DNA of 64,000 bases from Terribacillus saccharophilus (GCA_900110015.1 FOCD01000001.1:978237-1042236); one strand, 5' to 3'. Counted from the first letter of the stretch, positions 52,199 through 61,480 are shown. Program-made: numbers and translations. Notes: generated by a model not told the origin, from the sequence alone.

Positions 52199-52609
52199 TT
52201 ACTCCGTGGTTCCAGCTCCGCTGGTCAATATCTCTTCCTCTTCCATTCCTTCTTGACGCATCCTTTTTATTGAAGCGAATAGTTCCATTTTTTCTTCCCT
52301 TGCAAGCGTACCTTTCATAATTACATTTCCTTCTTCACCTAAATCATTCACTTCCTGTACATGAACAAGGAACATTGCTGGGCGGTTTTCTGGTTTTGTT
52401 ATTCGCACTTGTGCAAGAAGCACTTTGCGGCTTTCGGATAATGCTTGTACGCTCTCCAAATCCGTTTTACCTAAGACCGCTTCCAGCACCCATTCATTAT
52501 CCTCTTCCTTATTGATGATCAATCCCTCCGACAGTTTCATTTCTTTTTCGTTTAAGAAGTCTTGGTCTGTCGGATATAAAGTCAGTTCTACAAGTTTGAA
52601 TGTTTTCAA
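52199..52609 (-). CDS. ywpF: YwpF-like protein
   Basis: A 136-residue soluble protein; MKTFKLVELTLYP and LIINKEEDNEWVLEAVL match the YwpF family. The start is TTG 52609 with GGAG 8 bp upstream, giving the same length as B. subtilis YwpF. Function unknown. Confidence 0.75.
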   Translation of the reverse strand: MKTFKLVELTLYPTDQDFLNEKEMKLSEGLIINKEEDNEWVLEAVLGKTDLESVQALSESRKVLLAQVRITKPENRPAMFLVHVQEVNDLGEEGNVIMKGTLAREEKMELFASIKRMRQEGMEEEEILTSGAGTTE

Positions 52610-52754
52610 AGGTACCTCTCCTTTTAACATGTCCAATTATGTCTTTTTCTCTATCTTATCAGAACTTTTCCAATCCGTATGTAAAGTATATCTGATGTTT
52701 TCTGTACATAGTGCCAGGGTACAGAGTTAGGATATTGCCAGGAAGGATGATACT

Positions 52755-54104
52755 ATGCATAAACTGGATTTGATCGTAATAGGCTCTGGCGTAAGTGGCC
52801 ACAGCACTGCTTCAGCAGCTAGAAATAAGGGTTGGACTGTGGCCGTTATTGATGATAAACCATTTGGAGGTACATGCCCTCAGTGGGGATGCGACCCAAA
52901 GAAAGTATTAATTGAAACAGTCAAGATTCAGGATGCTTTTGACAGAATGAAGGGTTATGGTTTGACTGGAGATGCACAGCTGGATTGGAGCAAGCTACGC
53001 GAACATAAGGAGACGTTCACGAAACCAATTCCCGAATCGACAGTTGAAGAGTTTAAAAATGACGGCATTGAGGTGTACCAAGGGCACGCCCAATTTATTG
53101 ATGACCATACAATAGAGGTAAACGGAGAAAAGCTTCAAGCCTCCTATTTTCTAATCGCTTCAGGAGCTTCCCCAACTAAACTGCCGGTAGATGGATTCGA
53201 AAATCTCGTTTCAAGCGATGCATTTTTTGAACTAGATGAGCTACCTCAGGAAATGGTACTGATCGGCGGAGGATATATTAGTTTTGAATTCGCACATATT
53301 GCTGCTCGTCTTAACAGAAAAGTAACCATTATTCATCGTGGAGAACGTCCTTTGGAAGGCTTTGATGAAGACGTCGTCAATCATTTGGTTGATTACAGCA
53401 AAAAACTTGGTATTGATATTAGAACGAAAACGGAGCTGGAAGCTGTAGAAAAGCAAGGGAATGCATTCACTGTTTCTATCCGTTCTGAAAACAACACAGA
53501 ACAGCTATCTGCTGACATCGTCATTCACGGCGCAGGCAGAGCACCGAATGTTCATAACATGGGACTGGATCGGACATCCATTTCTTATAGCAAGAAGGGC
53601 ATTAAGGTAGATAAAAATCAGCAAAGTATATCAGCACCGCATATTTACGCTGCAGGTGATTGTGCTGATGACGGCAAGCTGCCCCTTACACCTCTGGCTA
53701 CAGAAGCTGGAAGCCGCGTTATACAACACATGTTGGAAGAAAAACAACAAGATGAATTCAATCATGTACAGCCTTCCGTTGTTTATACGATCCCAGGAAT
53801 TGCTTCAGTTGGTGTATCAGCAGACGATGCTGCAAACTCACAGGACAAGTATACTGTCATCAAACAAGATTTGAGCTCCTTCTTCACAAATAAAACGACC
53901 AGACTGGAAGAAGGGTACAGCAAAATTATTTTAGATAAAGAAAAGCAAATAATTGTCGGTGCGCATTTGTATGCAGCTCATGCTGAACATTTAATTAATG
54001 TCTTTACACTGGCAATTGAAATGGAAGCACCAGTTAAAATGCTGCAGTCTTTGCTTTGGGCTTATCCGACAGCGGAGAGCGACATACCAAGTATGCTTCA
54101 GTGA
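52755..54104 (+). CDS. FAD-dependent disulfide oxidoreductase, class I
   Basis: A 449-residue member of the glutathione reductase / dihydrolipoamide dehydrogenase / mercuric reductase family. FAD motif GSGVSG (10-15), redox pair Cys41/Cys46 in GGTCPQWGC, NAD(P) motif GGGYIS, and the second FAD motif AAGDCAD are present. The C-terminal HPTxxE base is replaced by Tyr437 in AYPTAESD, similar to mercuric reductase. No heavy-metal domain is attached. The substrate is unknown; reduction of a low-molecular-weight disulfide or a metal ion is possible. Confidence 0.8.
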   Translation: MHKLDLIVIGSGVSGHSTASAARNKGWTVAVIDDKPFGGTCPQWGCDPKKVLIETVKIQDAFDRMKGYGLTGDAQLDWSKLREHKETFTKPIPESTVEEFKNDGIEVYQGHAQFIDDHTIEVNGEKLQASYFLIASGASPTKLPVDGFENLVSSDAFFELDELPQEMVLIGGGYISFEFAHIAARLNRKVTIIHRGERPLEGFDEDVVNHLVDYSKKLGIDIRTKTELEAVEKQGNAFTVSIRSENNTEQLSADIVIHGAGRAPNVHNMGLDRTSISYSKKGIKVDKNQQSISAPHIYAAGDCADDGKLPLTPLATEAGSRVIQHMLEEKQQDEFNHVQPSVVYTIPGIASVGVSADDAANSQDKYTVIKQDLSSFFTNKTTRLEEGYSKIILDKEKQIIVGAHLYAAHAEHLINVFTLAIEMEAPVKMLQSLLWAYPTAESDIPSMLQ

Positions 54105-54107
54105 ATA

Positions 54108-54139
54108 AGAAAAAACCGCCATATCTGGCGGTTTTCTTA
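54108..54139. terminator. Bidirectional terminator oxidoreductase / methyltransferase
   Basis: AAAACCGCC/GGCGGTTTT with an ATATCT loop. Confidence 0.88.
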
Positions 54140-54628
54140 TGCTTTATATGCCTTTACATAATATACTTCTTCATTAAAGTCTCCTTGCGTCACTTCAAAT
54201 CCAGCCTTAGTCAATTTATCTGCAAGCAGGTCCGCGCTGTGATCTCTGCTGTAGCCGAGCGCTACCATAATACCCTTTTCAATCGTAACTCTGTACATTT
54301 CCTGCGCTGCAAGCTCAGGGTCATCCGTGTTATCCAGCACAAATGCTGCCAGACCTCGTTGGAAGGATGCATCAGGGAAATTCAACCTACCTAATCCGCT
54401 AGGCATCCGGTCGATATTAGTCAGTGTTTCCTCCTCTGCACGAAGAGCTAATTCTTCTAATAAGGCTTCATCTTTTTCCAGTGCTGTGACGCGATCTTTT
54501 GTTTTATGTGCGATAGGAATAACCAGTTCCCCATTTCCAGCACCAAAGACTATTACTTTTTCTCCGCCTTCTATTTCCAATAGCTCCAGCACTTCTGCTG
54601 TGGAAACTTCTGTTGTCTTATTCGCCAT
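54137..54628 (-). CDS. Class I SAM-dependent methyltransferase (small)
   Basis: A 163-residue Rossmann-fold protein. Motif I is VIVFGAGNGELVIP, motif post-I ALEKDEALL, and the LNFPDASFQRGLAAFVLDN stretch fits a methyltransferase of the UbiE/Methyltransf_11 group. ATG 54628 has AAAGGAG upstream; the longer frame to 54718 has no RBS. Substrate unknown. Confidence 0.7.
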   Translation of the reverse strand: MANKTTEVSTAEVLELLEIEGGEKVIVFGAGNGELVIPIAHKTKDRVTALEKDEALLEELALRAEEETLTNIDRMPSGLGRLNFPDASFQRGLAAFVLDNTDDPELAAQEMYRVTIEKGIMVALGYSRDHSADLLADKLTKAGFEVTQGDFNEEVYYVKAYKA

Positions 54629-54734
54629 ACGACTCTCTCCTTTTAAATCAATTAGTTCTGTATTGCCCTTACTATGCGTTGCTAAACGTCTCTTCCCTAT
54701 GCTCTCACGCATTAACATTTTCTATCCTTCATTC

Positions 54735-54769
54735 AAAAAGGACAGCTGGTACATCCAGCTGCCCTTTCA
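54735..54769. terminator. Terminator of the 118-aa gene
   Basis: AAAGG-CAGCTGG/CCAGCTG-CCCTTT with a TACAT loop. Confidence 0.8.
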
Positions 54770-55123
54770 ACTTGTATATTTGTCAGTTTGAATTTTGCGG
54801 TCAATAAAGTAACATAGGTCTCCTATTTTCGGAAAGCGTTCGAATTCCATATTAGCAGGGTTCTCTGCATCAATTAGTGTGATATCCCAATAACGCAGTA
54901 ATTCATAATAACTTCTCAAAAATAGCTCTCGATCACCATTATAAATTTCAGACATATTTGAAGCTGTCGTTTTAAAAGCATATTCAGGAAGTACATTCTT
55001 CGTATGTTTATCTACATATTTAACCACAGTCAAATATATTTCGTATTCGATCCCTTTCATTTTGGCGACCTGACATAAACATTTCTTAGTTTTAACTTGA
55101 TCCATATCAATAATATCTGCCAT
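54767..55123 (-). CDS. Hypothetical protein (118 aa)
   Basis: A soluble acidic protein with two Cys near the N-terminus (KKCLCQVAK) and an aromatic-rich middle (SYYELLRYWDITLI). GAGGAGG lies before ATG 55123. No family recognised. Confidence 0.6.
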   Translation of the reverse strand: MADIIDMDQVKTKKCLCQVAKMKGIEYEIYLTVVKYVDKHTKNVLPEYAFKTTASNMSEIYNGDRELFLRSYYELLRYWDITLIDAENPANMEFERFPKIGDLCYFIDRKIQTDKYTS

Positions 55124-55250
55124 ATTGTTTCCTCCTCGCTCGGACTGGAAACCTCGATTTATATTCAGTTTATCACAACACACAGCGTCTGTATGTCGAT
55201 TTTCAAAGAAATAGACATACTATATTGAATTTTTGTAATTATTATTGTTG

Positions 55251-55275
55251 GTTTTATTTTCTAGTCAGCGGGTAC
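55251..55275 (+). promoter_or_regulatory. Sigma-B-like promoter of the general stress gene
   Basis: GTTTTA (55251-55256), 13 bp, GGGTAC (55270-55275), each one mismatch from the sigma-B consensus; 43 bp before the start codon. Confidence 0.6.
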
Positions 55276-55317
55276 ACATGTAGTACATCAAATTCAGCTA
55301 AAAAAGGAGAATGCAAC

Positions 55318-55668
55318 ATGAAACCATATTTAAGAGAGTACACAAACGATGAAAAACTACAAGAAGACATTCAACTTTTAAGCACAAAAGGCGTAAACAA
55401 AGATAACATCTACGTATTATCACATGATGATGACAGAACAAAAAGAGTATCCAGTAAAGTAGATGCCAATACAATCGGGTTATCCGAGATGGGAGCTAAA
55501 AGTGCTGTTGGCAGCATGTTCAGTAAACAAGGTGATGAACTACGTGCTAAATTGAAGGAAATCGGTTTTTCTCAGGAAGAAGCCGAGGATTTCGAAGAAG
55601 ATCTCGATGAAGGGAAAATCTTCTTAATTGTAACAGAAACAGACAACGTTGAAGGCTTGCTAATCTAA
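55318..55668 (+). CDS. General stress protein 17M-like (YflT family)
   Basis: A 116-residue acidic protein with the family start KPYLREYTNDEKLQEDIQLL and YVLSHDDDRT, and a C-terminal EEAEDFEEDLDEGKI. B. subtilis YflT (GSP17M) belongs to the sigma-B regulon, in agreement with the promoter. Function unknown. AAGGAG is 8 bp before ATG 55318. Confidence 0.85.
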   Translation: MKPYLREYTNDEKLQEDIQLLSTKGVNKDNIYVLSHDDDRTKRVSSKVDANTIGLSEMGAKSAVGSMFSKQGDELRAKLKEIGFSQEEAEDFEEDLDEGKIFLIVTETDNVEGLLI

Positions 55669-55671
55669 ATG

Positions 55672-55705
55672 AAAAGGCACTGTCCACTGAGACAGTGCCT
55701 TTTTT
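55672..55705. terminator. Bidirectional terminator stress gene / thiT
   Basis: AAGGCACTGTC/GACAGTGCCTT with T run. Confidence 0.88.
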
Positions 55706-56271
55706 CATTTCTTTGGTAAGATGAGTTTCGGCTGAGCCAAAACCAGAATGAGAATAACGATGATGCTTGCTATGAAGCTTGGCAGCAAATAGGAACCATT
55801 GTATATAAGCGAGTATGCCCATACAGTTTGTCCTGGAGCAGCCGCAGATCCGAAGAAGACCATTCCTCCCACAAAATGTGCAGCAAACCTTCCGATACTG
55901 CCAATCAATGTTCCGATGATCAAGAAACCAATAAGCCTAGTCCGGTTATTCACTTTTGCCGCTTTACGAGCTGAACCCGCTGTTACAGCTGCCAGTCCAA
56001 CTAAAGTAAAGGCTAGAGGATAATCCAAGAAACCTTGGACAACATGTATTATATAAGGGTTAGTGACTAATTGCAGCAATCCTACAACTAAACCTGTTGT
56101 TAGTCCACCTTTCCATCCCCAGCGAAATGCCATTAAGAATATTGGAACCATTTGCAAGGAGATACTGCCTCCCTGCGCCCACGCTTTAAATGAAAATAAG
56201 TCCAGTACGAATGCGAGTGCGGCGAATATTGCCACCTCAACTAAAAATAAAACCCTGCTTCTTGATTGCAT
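55705..56271 (-). CDS. thiT: Thiamine transporter ThiT (ECF substrate-binding subunit)
   Basis: A 188-residue membrane protein with six hydrophobic helices. It is the S-component that binds thiamine and works with the shared ECF ATPase module encoded elsewhere. Family marks include FFVDL-like AFVLDLFSFKAWAQGGSISLQMVPIFLMAFRWG and the C-terminal YNGSYLLPSFI. A TPP riboswitch directly upstream confirms the vitamin link. Confidence 0.93.
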   Translation of the reverse strand: MQSRSRVLFLVEVAIFAALAFVLDLFSFKAWAQGGSISLQMVPIFLMAFRWGWKGGLTTGLVVGLLQLVTNPYIIHVVQGFLDYPLAFTLVGLAAVTAGSARKAAKVNNRTRLIGFLIIGTLIGSIGRFAAHFVGGMVFFGSAAAPGQTVWAYSLIYNGSYLLPSFIASIIVILILVLAQPKLILPKK

Positions 56272-56295
56272 ATATTTTCTCCCCTAATAAAGAAT

Positions 56296-56356
56296 GCAAC
56301 AAAAAAACAATGCTGCAGAGGGATCCCTTCCGATGGCCCAGTGTGCATTGTTTCCC
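56296..56356 (-). terminator. Riboswitch-controlled terminator before thiT
   Basis: Minus-strand AAACAATGC (56353-56345) pairs with GCATTGTTT (56313-56305), followed by a T run. It lies between the TPP aptamer and the thiT start, as expected for transcriptional control. Confidence 0.75.
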
Positions 56357-56357
56357 C

Positions 56358-56448
56358 ATCAAAGAAGCTACATCCCTACGCGAGTGCTAACTCACAGGTT
56401 CAAAGGGTCTGGACATACGTCCATCTCAGCCAAAATGGCTCCCCCTGC
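56358..56448 (-). ncRNA. TPP riboswitch (THI element)
   Basis: The minus strand carries the conserved blocks GGGGGAGCC, GGCTGAGA, GACCCTTTGAACCTG and GCGTAGGGA in order. These form the TPP-binding five-way fold that turns off thiamine genes when TPP is high. Confidence 0.92.
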
Positions 56449-56486
56449 AGGCTTTTTTGTACCGTTTTGTTTTCTGTTGTCTATCC

Positions 56487-56515
56487 ATTATATAGAAAAA
56501 TGATAGCGCTAGCAA
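56487..56515 (-). promoter_or_regulatory. Promoter of the thiT riboswitch transcript
   Basis: TTGCTA and TATAAT with 17-bp spacer on the minus strand, upstream of the TPP aptamer. Confidence 0.65.
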
Positions 56516-56667
56516 GAATTATTATTATTTCCTATAGATGAAATTTTATCCAAGTGCTAATTTTAGCAATTTTATTACTTTTACTTCATCTAACGAAATT
56601 ATTTGAATTCGAGAAAAACTATGACGTATAATGGACACTGTTCTTTAAAAAGGGAGGATTTTTTATT

Positions 56668-58041
56668 ATGGATACACCAGCTACAATCCCACAAGGGAAA
56701 AAGCATCCAAAGGGATTGTATCTTCTCTTCTTCACGGAAATGTGGGAAAGATATAGCTATTATGGTATGCGCGCTGTTCTAATGCTCTACTTAACTGCTG
56801 CAGCAATAAGTGGCGGGCTAGGCATGGATACACAAAAAGCCGCAATGATTTATGGTTTGTATACAGGAATTATTTACTTCACGCCAATTATTGGCGGTTA
56901 CTTGACAGACAAGTATATCGGCCTGCGTACTGCTATCACTATTGGTGGCGTAACAATGGCGATCGGAGATTTCACAATATTCCTATTCAACAATCAGTGG
57001 GGATTATACATTGGTATGTTGTTCCTAATACTTGGTAACGGATTTTTCAAACCGAATATCTCAACACATGTTGGTGAGTTGTATCACCCGATGGATAAAC
57101 GTAAAGATGCTGCATTCACCATCTTTTACATGGGTATCAACATCGGTGCATTCTTCTCTCCTCTAGTTGCCGGATTCCTTGCTGAGGATTTGTTCCATAC
57201 AACTGATGCTGCCGGTATCGAGCACTTTGGATTCAAATGGGCCTTCTTGGCATCTTCCATTGGTATGGTTATTGGGCAATTGATCTTCAGTACTTTGGGT
57301 AAAAAATATCTAGGTGATATTGGTACTAAACCTGCACGATCTAGTATAGCTACAGAGGGTGTACCTGCTAAAATGACATCTGCTGACAAGAAGCGTACAG
57401 GTGCAGTGTTGATTCTAGCTGTATTCATCATCTTCTTCTGGGCTGGTTTCGAACAAGCAGGTACTTCACTCACCCTATATACAAGGGACTTCATTGATAG
57501 AAGTATCGGTGGTTACACAATTCCTGTTTCATGGTTCCAATCTGTGAACCCGCTGTTCATCGTCATCCTTGCGCCAATCGTTTCTGCAGTTTGGTTGAAA
57601 TTAAGTAAATCCAAACGTGGAGATTTCCGTACGACGACGAAAATGTCTATGGGTATGATTCTATTAGGATTAGGATTCATGATTTTAGTTCCTGCTGTGC
57701 TTTATACAGGAAGTGATGAAGGAGATATTGTACACAAAGCAAATATTCTATTCATCGTCTTCACTTATTTGTTCCATACATTAGGTGAGCTATGTCTGTC
57801 ACCTGTCGGTCTATCGATGGTAAGCAGAGTGGCGCCAGTCAAGATTGCTTCTCTATTGATGGGTGTCTGGATGGCTGCAACGGGTATCGCTAGTCTAATC
57901 GCTGGAAAGCTAGCTGCATTAACAGAATCACTTGGTTATGTTGAAATTTTCAGCATCATCGGTGCAGTGGCTATCGTAGTAGGTATTATATTGTTAGCTG
58001 TTTCCAAGAAACTGCAATCCATGCTGGATGCACGAGACTAA
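56668..58041 (+). CDS. POT/PTR2-family di-/tripeptide:H+ symporter
   Basis: A 457-residue membrane protein with about fourteen helices. The ExxER proton-coupling motif lies in FFTEMWERYSYYGMR (helix 1), followed by the PTR2 signature GFFKPNIST near 126-134 and FYMGINIGAFFSP. The protein resembles DtpT of lactococci and B. subtilis YclF. GGGAGG precedes ATG 56668. It imports small peptides as nitrogen source. Confidence 0.93.
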   Translation: MDTPATIPQGKKHPKGLYLLFFTEMWERYSYYGMRAVLMLYLTAAAISGGLGMDTQKAAMIYGLYTGIIYFTPIIGGYLTDKYIGLRTAITIGGVTMAIGDFTIFLFNNQWGLYIGMLFLILGNGFFKPNISTHVGELYHPMDKRKDAAFTIFYMGINIGAFFSPLVAGFLAEDLFHTTDAAGIEHFGFKWAFLASSIGMVIGQLIFSTLGKKYLGDIGTKPARSSIATEGVPAKMTSADKKRTGAVLILAVFIIFFWAGFEQAGTSLTLYTRDFIDRSIGGYTIPVSWFQSVNPLFIVILAPIVSAVWLKLSKSKRGDFRTTTKMSMGMILLGLGFMILVPAVLYTGSDEGDIVHKANILFIVFTYLFHTLGELCLSPVGLSMVSRVAPVKIASLLMGVWMAATGIASLIAGKLAALTESLGYVEIFSIIGAVAIVVGIILLAVSKKLQSMLDARD

Positions 58042-58046
58042 CACAT

Positions 58047-58082
58047 AGAAACACAGTTCCCTTTTGGAGCTGTGTTTTTTAT
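58047..58082. terminator. Bidirectional terminator POT gene / response regulator
   Basis: AAACACAG-TTCC/GGA-CTGTGTTTTTT. Confidence 0.8.
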
Positions 58083-58687
58083 ATGTATTCCTTTTCTTTC
58101 GCTATGTAGACTGCTTGTGAACGGTTCTGGGCTCCTAATTTATCCAAAAGTTCAGAGAAGTAGTTTCGGATTGTACCTGACGATAAGAATAGTTCAGCAG
58201 CTATTTGCTTTGTAGAGAATCCTCTTTCAGCGAGATGAAGTATCTCCTTTTCTCGTTCTGTCAACGGATTGTCATCTCCCTGCACAAATTGATAAGTAAT
58301 TTCTGGGCTGATTACCGTGCGACCATGGTATACAATATCCCTCACAGCATGCGCCAACTGCTCACTTGGTGTATCCTTCAGCAAATAACCCTCAACCTTC
58401 ATCTTCATGGCTTCTTTCACATAAGCAGCCGTAGAAAAGGTAGTCAGCATCAGCACCTTTTCTTCACGGCTGTTTTGCCGCATTAGTTTGACCACTTCCA
58501 AGCCATCATATTTGGGCATTTCAATATCAAGAATTAACAAATCAAAAATTTGTGTTTCAAGTGCTTGCAAGACTTCCTCACCATTGGCAGCTTGATTGGT
58601 GACAACGAAATCTTCCTCTAAATCGAGCATTGTCGCCATTGCACCTCGAAGCATATTCTGGTCATCCGCCAACAGCATACGAATCAT
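58079..58687 (-). CDS. NarL/LuxR-type response regulator (YvfU-like)
   Basis: A 202-residue regulator: receiver domain with acidic pair DD (8-9), phosphorylation site Asp54 in LILDIEMP and Lys in LLKDTP; C-terminal LuxR helix-turn-helix with LTEREKEIL and STKQIAAELFLSSGTIRNY. It overlaps the sensor kinase gene by 26 bp. With the adjacent ABC genes it matches the yvfR-yvfS-yvfT-yvfU order of B. subtilis. Confidence 0.9.
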   Translation of the reverse strand: MIRMLLADDQNMLRGAMATMLDLEEDFVVTNQAANGEEVLQALETQIFDLLILDIEMPKYDGLEVVKLMRQNSREEKVLMLTTFSTAAYVKEAMKMKVEGYLLKDTPSEQLAHAVRDIVYHGRTVISPEITYQFVQGDDNPLTEREKEILHLAERGFSTKQIAAELFLSSGTIRNYFSELLDKLGAQNRSQAVYIAKEKEYI

Positions 58688-59807
58688 TACTATTCCCTCC
58701 TTTAGTTTGTATAGGAACTATTACTATCAGGTGTAAGCCGCCATTTTGCCGCTTACGGAAATGGGCTTCCCCCTTCATTAGACTGACTCTCTTTCTAATT
58801 CCGTCCAATCCGTTTCCTTCTTGTAACAGCATATCATCATAGCCACCATTATCTTCCACGTGTAAATGCAGATGGTTATTGGATTGTGTAACCCGAATTT
58901 TACAAACGGTGGCGTTACTATGACGGATTACATTTGTGACAGCTTCTTTGAGTATATAGGCAAGCATTGTTTCCTTTGAACTGTCCTTTAAAGAAGATAT
59001 TTGCTGCTCCAATTCAGAAGCAATACCAGCTTCTTTCAATCTAAGCTTCACTGCTTCGTACTCCTCCTGCAAAGAAACAAGGCGCAAATCGCTCACAATT
59101 TCTCGCATTTCTTGAAGCAGTGATCGTGATAACTGCTGGATATCATGTAATTCCTGCCCTGCTCGTTCCGGATACTGGTATAACAGTTTTTTTGAAATGT
59201 CGCTTTTAACTGAAATTGTCGATAAAGTTTGTCCTACCGTATCATGCAAGTCACGTGCAATCCTATCCCGCTCACGCTCCTTGATCAATTCTTCTACTTG
59301 CTTTTTTGTATCAGTAAGCTCCTCATTGACTGCTTCCCATTTGCGGTACCACTTTTCTTGTACTTTCCATACTGCTGGTGTAATAATGCTGATCAAGATA
59401 CCGGGAGAGATATATCCCCATGTCCATTCATGAATCCCATATATATCCGTGAGAAGCATGATGCCTGTAACAGTATTAACTGTTAAATATCCAATCCAGA
59501 ATTTCGCTGGACTTTTCACTACATAAAGCATATTAATCGCATATAATAACAAATAGAAAAAATCCTGTTCGATAAAAAAAATTAAATATGCAACTAGTAT
59601 GGTTAAGGTGATAGCAGAAGAAAAAGTCCGTTCCGGCCGCCAATAGATTTCCCTGTAACAAAAAAAGATGATAATCATTATTAAGAGAGGAAACCAGAAG
59701 CGAAAACCTTGCTCACCAATCAAATACAGTAAAGTGAAGTAATAATAGGCCAACCATAAATGTGGTATATAGCCATCCTCTTCCGGAAACAGGCGGAATT
59801 TCTTCAC
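58662..59807 (-). CDS. Sensor histidine kinase, HisKA_3 type (YvfT-like)
   Basis: A 381-residue kinase with five or six N-terminal membrane helices (about 15-145), a linker coiled coil, the HisKA_3 phosphoacceptor His188 in ERDRIARDLHDTVGQ, and an HATPase domain with EAVTNVIRHS and GNGLDGIRKR. There is almost no extracellular loop, so it probably senses a signal in the membrane, like DesK or the exporter itself. Confidence 0.9.
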   Translation of the reverse strand: MKKFRLFPEEDGYIPHLWLAYYYFTLLYLIGEQGFRFWFPLLIMIIIFFCYREIYWRPERTFSSAITLTILVAYLIFFIEQDFFYLLLYAINMLYVVKSPAKFWIGYLTVNTVTGIMLLTDIYGIHEWTWGYISPGILISIITPAVWKVQEKWYRKWEAVNEELTDTKKQVEELIKERERDRIARDLHDTVGQTLSTISVKSDISKKLLYQYPERAGQELHDIQQLSRSLLQEMREIVSDLRLVSLQEEYEAVKLRLKEAGIASELEQQISSLKDSSKETMLAYILKEAVTNVIRHSNATVCKIRVTQSNNHLHLHVEDNGGYDDMLLQEGNGLDGIRKRVSLMKGEAHFRKRQNGGLHLIVIVPIQTKGGNSNDSYAVGG

Positions 59808-59811
59808 GTAG

Positions 59812-60546
59812 TCATCTCCTTTGCCTATACTGCAAAATTATTACACCTTTAAATAATACCAAAAAATAACAGACGAGAATTATAATATTAGAAATTTCAA
59901 TACCCTCTCCTGATGATATATTCCATGCACCCCATGCAAACAAGTATGATGGAAGCCATTCACCAATCATTTGCACCCAGTTAGGAAATGTTTGCAGTGG
60001 CATCCAGAGACCTCCTAAAATAGCTAGTCCTAACACTACTATATTGGCAGTCACAGATGCGGTCTCAACCTTTCTAGATTGAGCAATTAAGATTCCTATT
60101 GTTAGAAATAGAATCGACCCTGCAAGCAGCCATATACTAGTCATTACCCATTCTTCCAAAGGTCGATTGAATCCTTTCCATGCATTAACAACAAGGAAAA
60201 ACAAAGAAACAATGAGTGTGTTCAGCAATAGCTGCGTGATAATTCGAGAAATAAAATACTGTGGTGGCTAAAGAGGAAGGGTAAACAAATAGTTCATCCA
60301 AGACTGTCTGCGGTCATACATAATTTGAATGCCAAATGTTTGCACCGAAGTCACTACCAAACTATAGCAAGTCATGGAAATGAGAAAGTAATAATCAAAG
60401 TTAATTCCGTCGACAGCTGATCCTCTATTAATATAAGTGAACAAGGTATAAAAGACGAAAGGCATAAGCAAAGAGAAACATAGAAAGAATCTATCTTTTA
60501 CCATTCTTTGGAGTTCCATTACAACTGTTACGATAATAGATTTCAT
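59812..60546 (-). pseudogene. ABC-2 type permease split by an in-frame TAG (YvfS-like)
   Basis: Two frames, 60268-60546 (92 aa, MKSIIVTVVMELQRMVKDRF...FTLPL) and 59812-60228, lie in the same reading frame and are separated only by a TAG at 60268-60270 (FTLPL-stop-PPQYFISRIITQLLLNT). Read through, the protein has 244 residues with six predicted helices, the normal size of ABC-2 permeases such as YvfS. A single-base change would restore it. Unless the stop is suppressed or is a sequencing error, the transporter next to an intact ATPase is broken. Confidence 0.75.
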
Positions 60547-61388
60547 ATGCCAATTTCCTCTCCTTCCAGTCCCTCAACATACTGCTCGAGAGTATCACCT
60601 TTTATTTCAAGTTGCGAAAATCTGATACTGTTCTGAATCAGCAACTTCAGTTCAAAATCCGCATTTTCCGTTAGCTTTCGATATAAGCCTTCCTCCTGTA
60701 TATATCCCATAGAGAGCAACAAACTCTTATGCTTGGAATCAGTTTGAAAGCTTATTGACTTTCTGTCCATCTTTATTCCCTCAATAGAACGGTCTACTTT
60801 TATAACCCCATCCTCGAGATATAACAATCGTTCCGCAAGCTCTCCTGCATCTGATAGAATATGAGTCGTCAATAACACACTTACTCCATCCGAACGTACG
60901 TCAGACAACTGCTTGCGAAATTTTCGTTTAGCTTCCAGATCCATACCTGCTGTCGGTTCATCCATAATTAACAGCTTTGGTTTTACCGCAACAGCAAGTT
61001 GGAATAATAGACGCTTCATTTGTCCAGTACTTAAATTTTCTGCCAGCTCCTTCCTTTTTGATTCCAGCCCTGCATCTCGTAATACTGTCTGGACCTGATT
61101 TTTTCTGCCATGCAAAGAAAGAACATACGAAGCGAATTGTAAGACCGATAAATTCCCGATCATGGAAGGTGCTTGTGGTACATACCCAATGTATGGCCTT
61201 TTGCCTTTCCAAGTCATACTTCCTTGATCCTGCTTCAGCATTTGTAAAACAATTTTTATCAGAGTAGACTTGCCAGCTCCGTTCGCGCCAAGCAAGAGAA
61301 TACTCTCACCCTCTGCCATGTGGAATGTAATATCTCTCAGTACTTGCTGTCCTTTAAATGATTTACTAATATGATCTAACTTTAGCAT
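60543..61388 (-). CDS. ABC transporter ATP-binding protein (YvfR-like)
   Basis: A 281-residue ATPase: Walker A GANGAGKS (34-41), signature LSTGQ, Walker B LLIMDEPT, and switch His in LLTTHIL. ATG 61388 has GGAGG upstream; the frame open to 61490 includes hydrophobic residues with no RBS. It overlaps the permease gene by 4 bp. It probably powers export of an antibiotic or lipid-linked compound with the adjacent permease. Confidence 0.9.
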   Translation of the reverse strand: MLKLDHISKSFKGQQVLRDITFHMAEGESILLLGANGAGKSTLIKIVLQMLKQDQGSMTWKGKRPYIGYVPQAPSMIGNLSVLQFASYVLSLHGRKNQVQTVLRDAGLESKRKELAENLSTGQMKRLLFQLAVAVKPKLLIMDEPTAGMDLEAKRKFRKQLSDVRSDGVSVLLTTHILSDAGELAERLLYLEDGVIKVDRSIEGIKMDRKSISFQTDSKHKSLLLSMGYIQEEGLYRKLTENADFELKLLIQNSIRFSQLEIKGDTLEQYVEGLEGEEIGI

Positions 61389-61444
61389 AACCCCACCTCC
61401 TGCTATCAGAATAACAAGACAGATTGCAAGGAGTAAGAAAGTAA

Positions 61445-61480
61445 TGTCATGAAAAAAGATGACAATTGTCATGAAAAAAA
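61445..61480. promoter_or_regulatory. Palindrome upstream of the ABC/two-component operon
   Basis: ATGACAATTGTCAT (61459-61472) is a perfect 14-bp palindrome; TGTCATGAAAAAA occurs twice, at 61445 and 61468. It lies about 70 bp before the ATPase start and could be the binding site of the response regulator. Confidence 0.4.
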
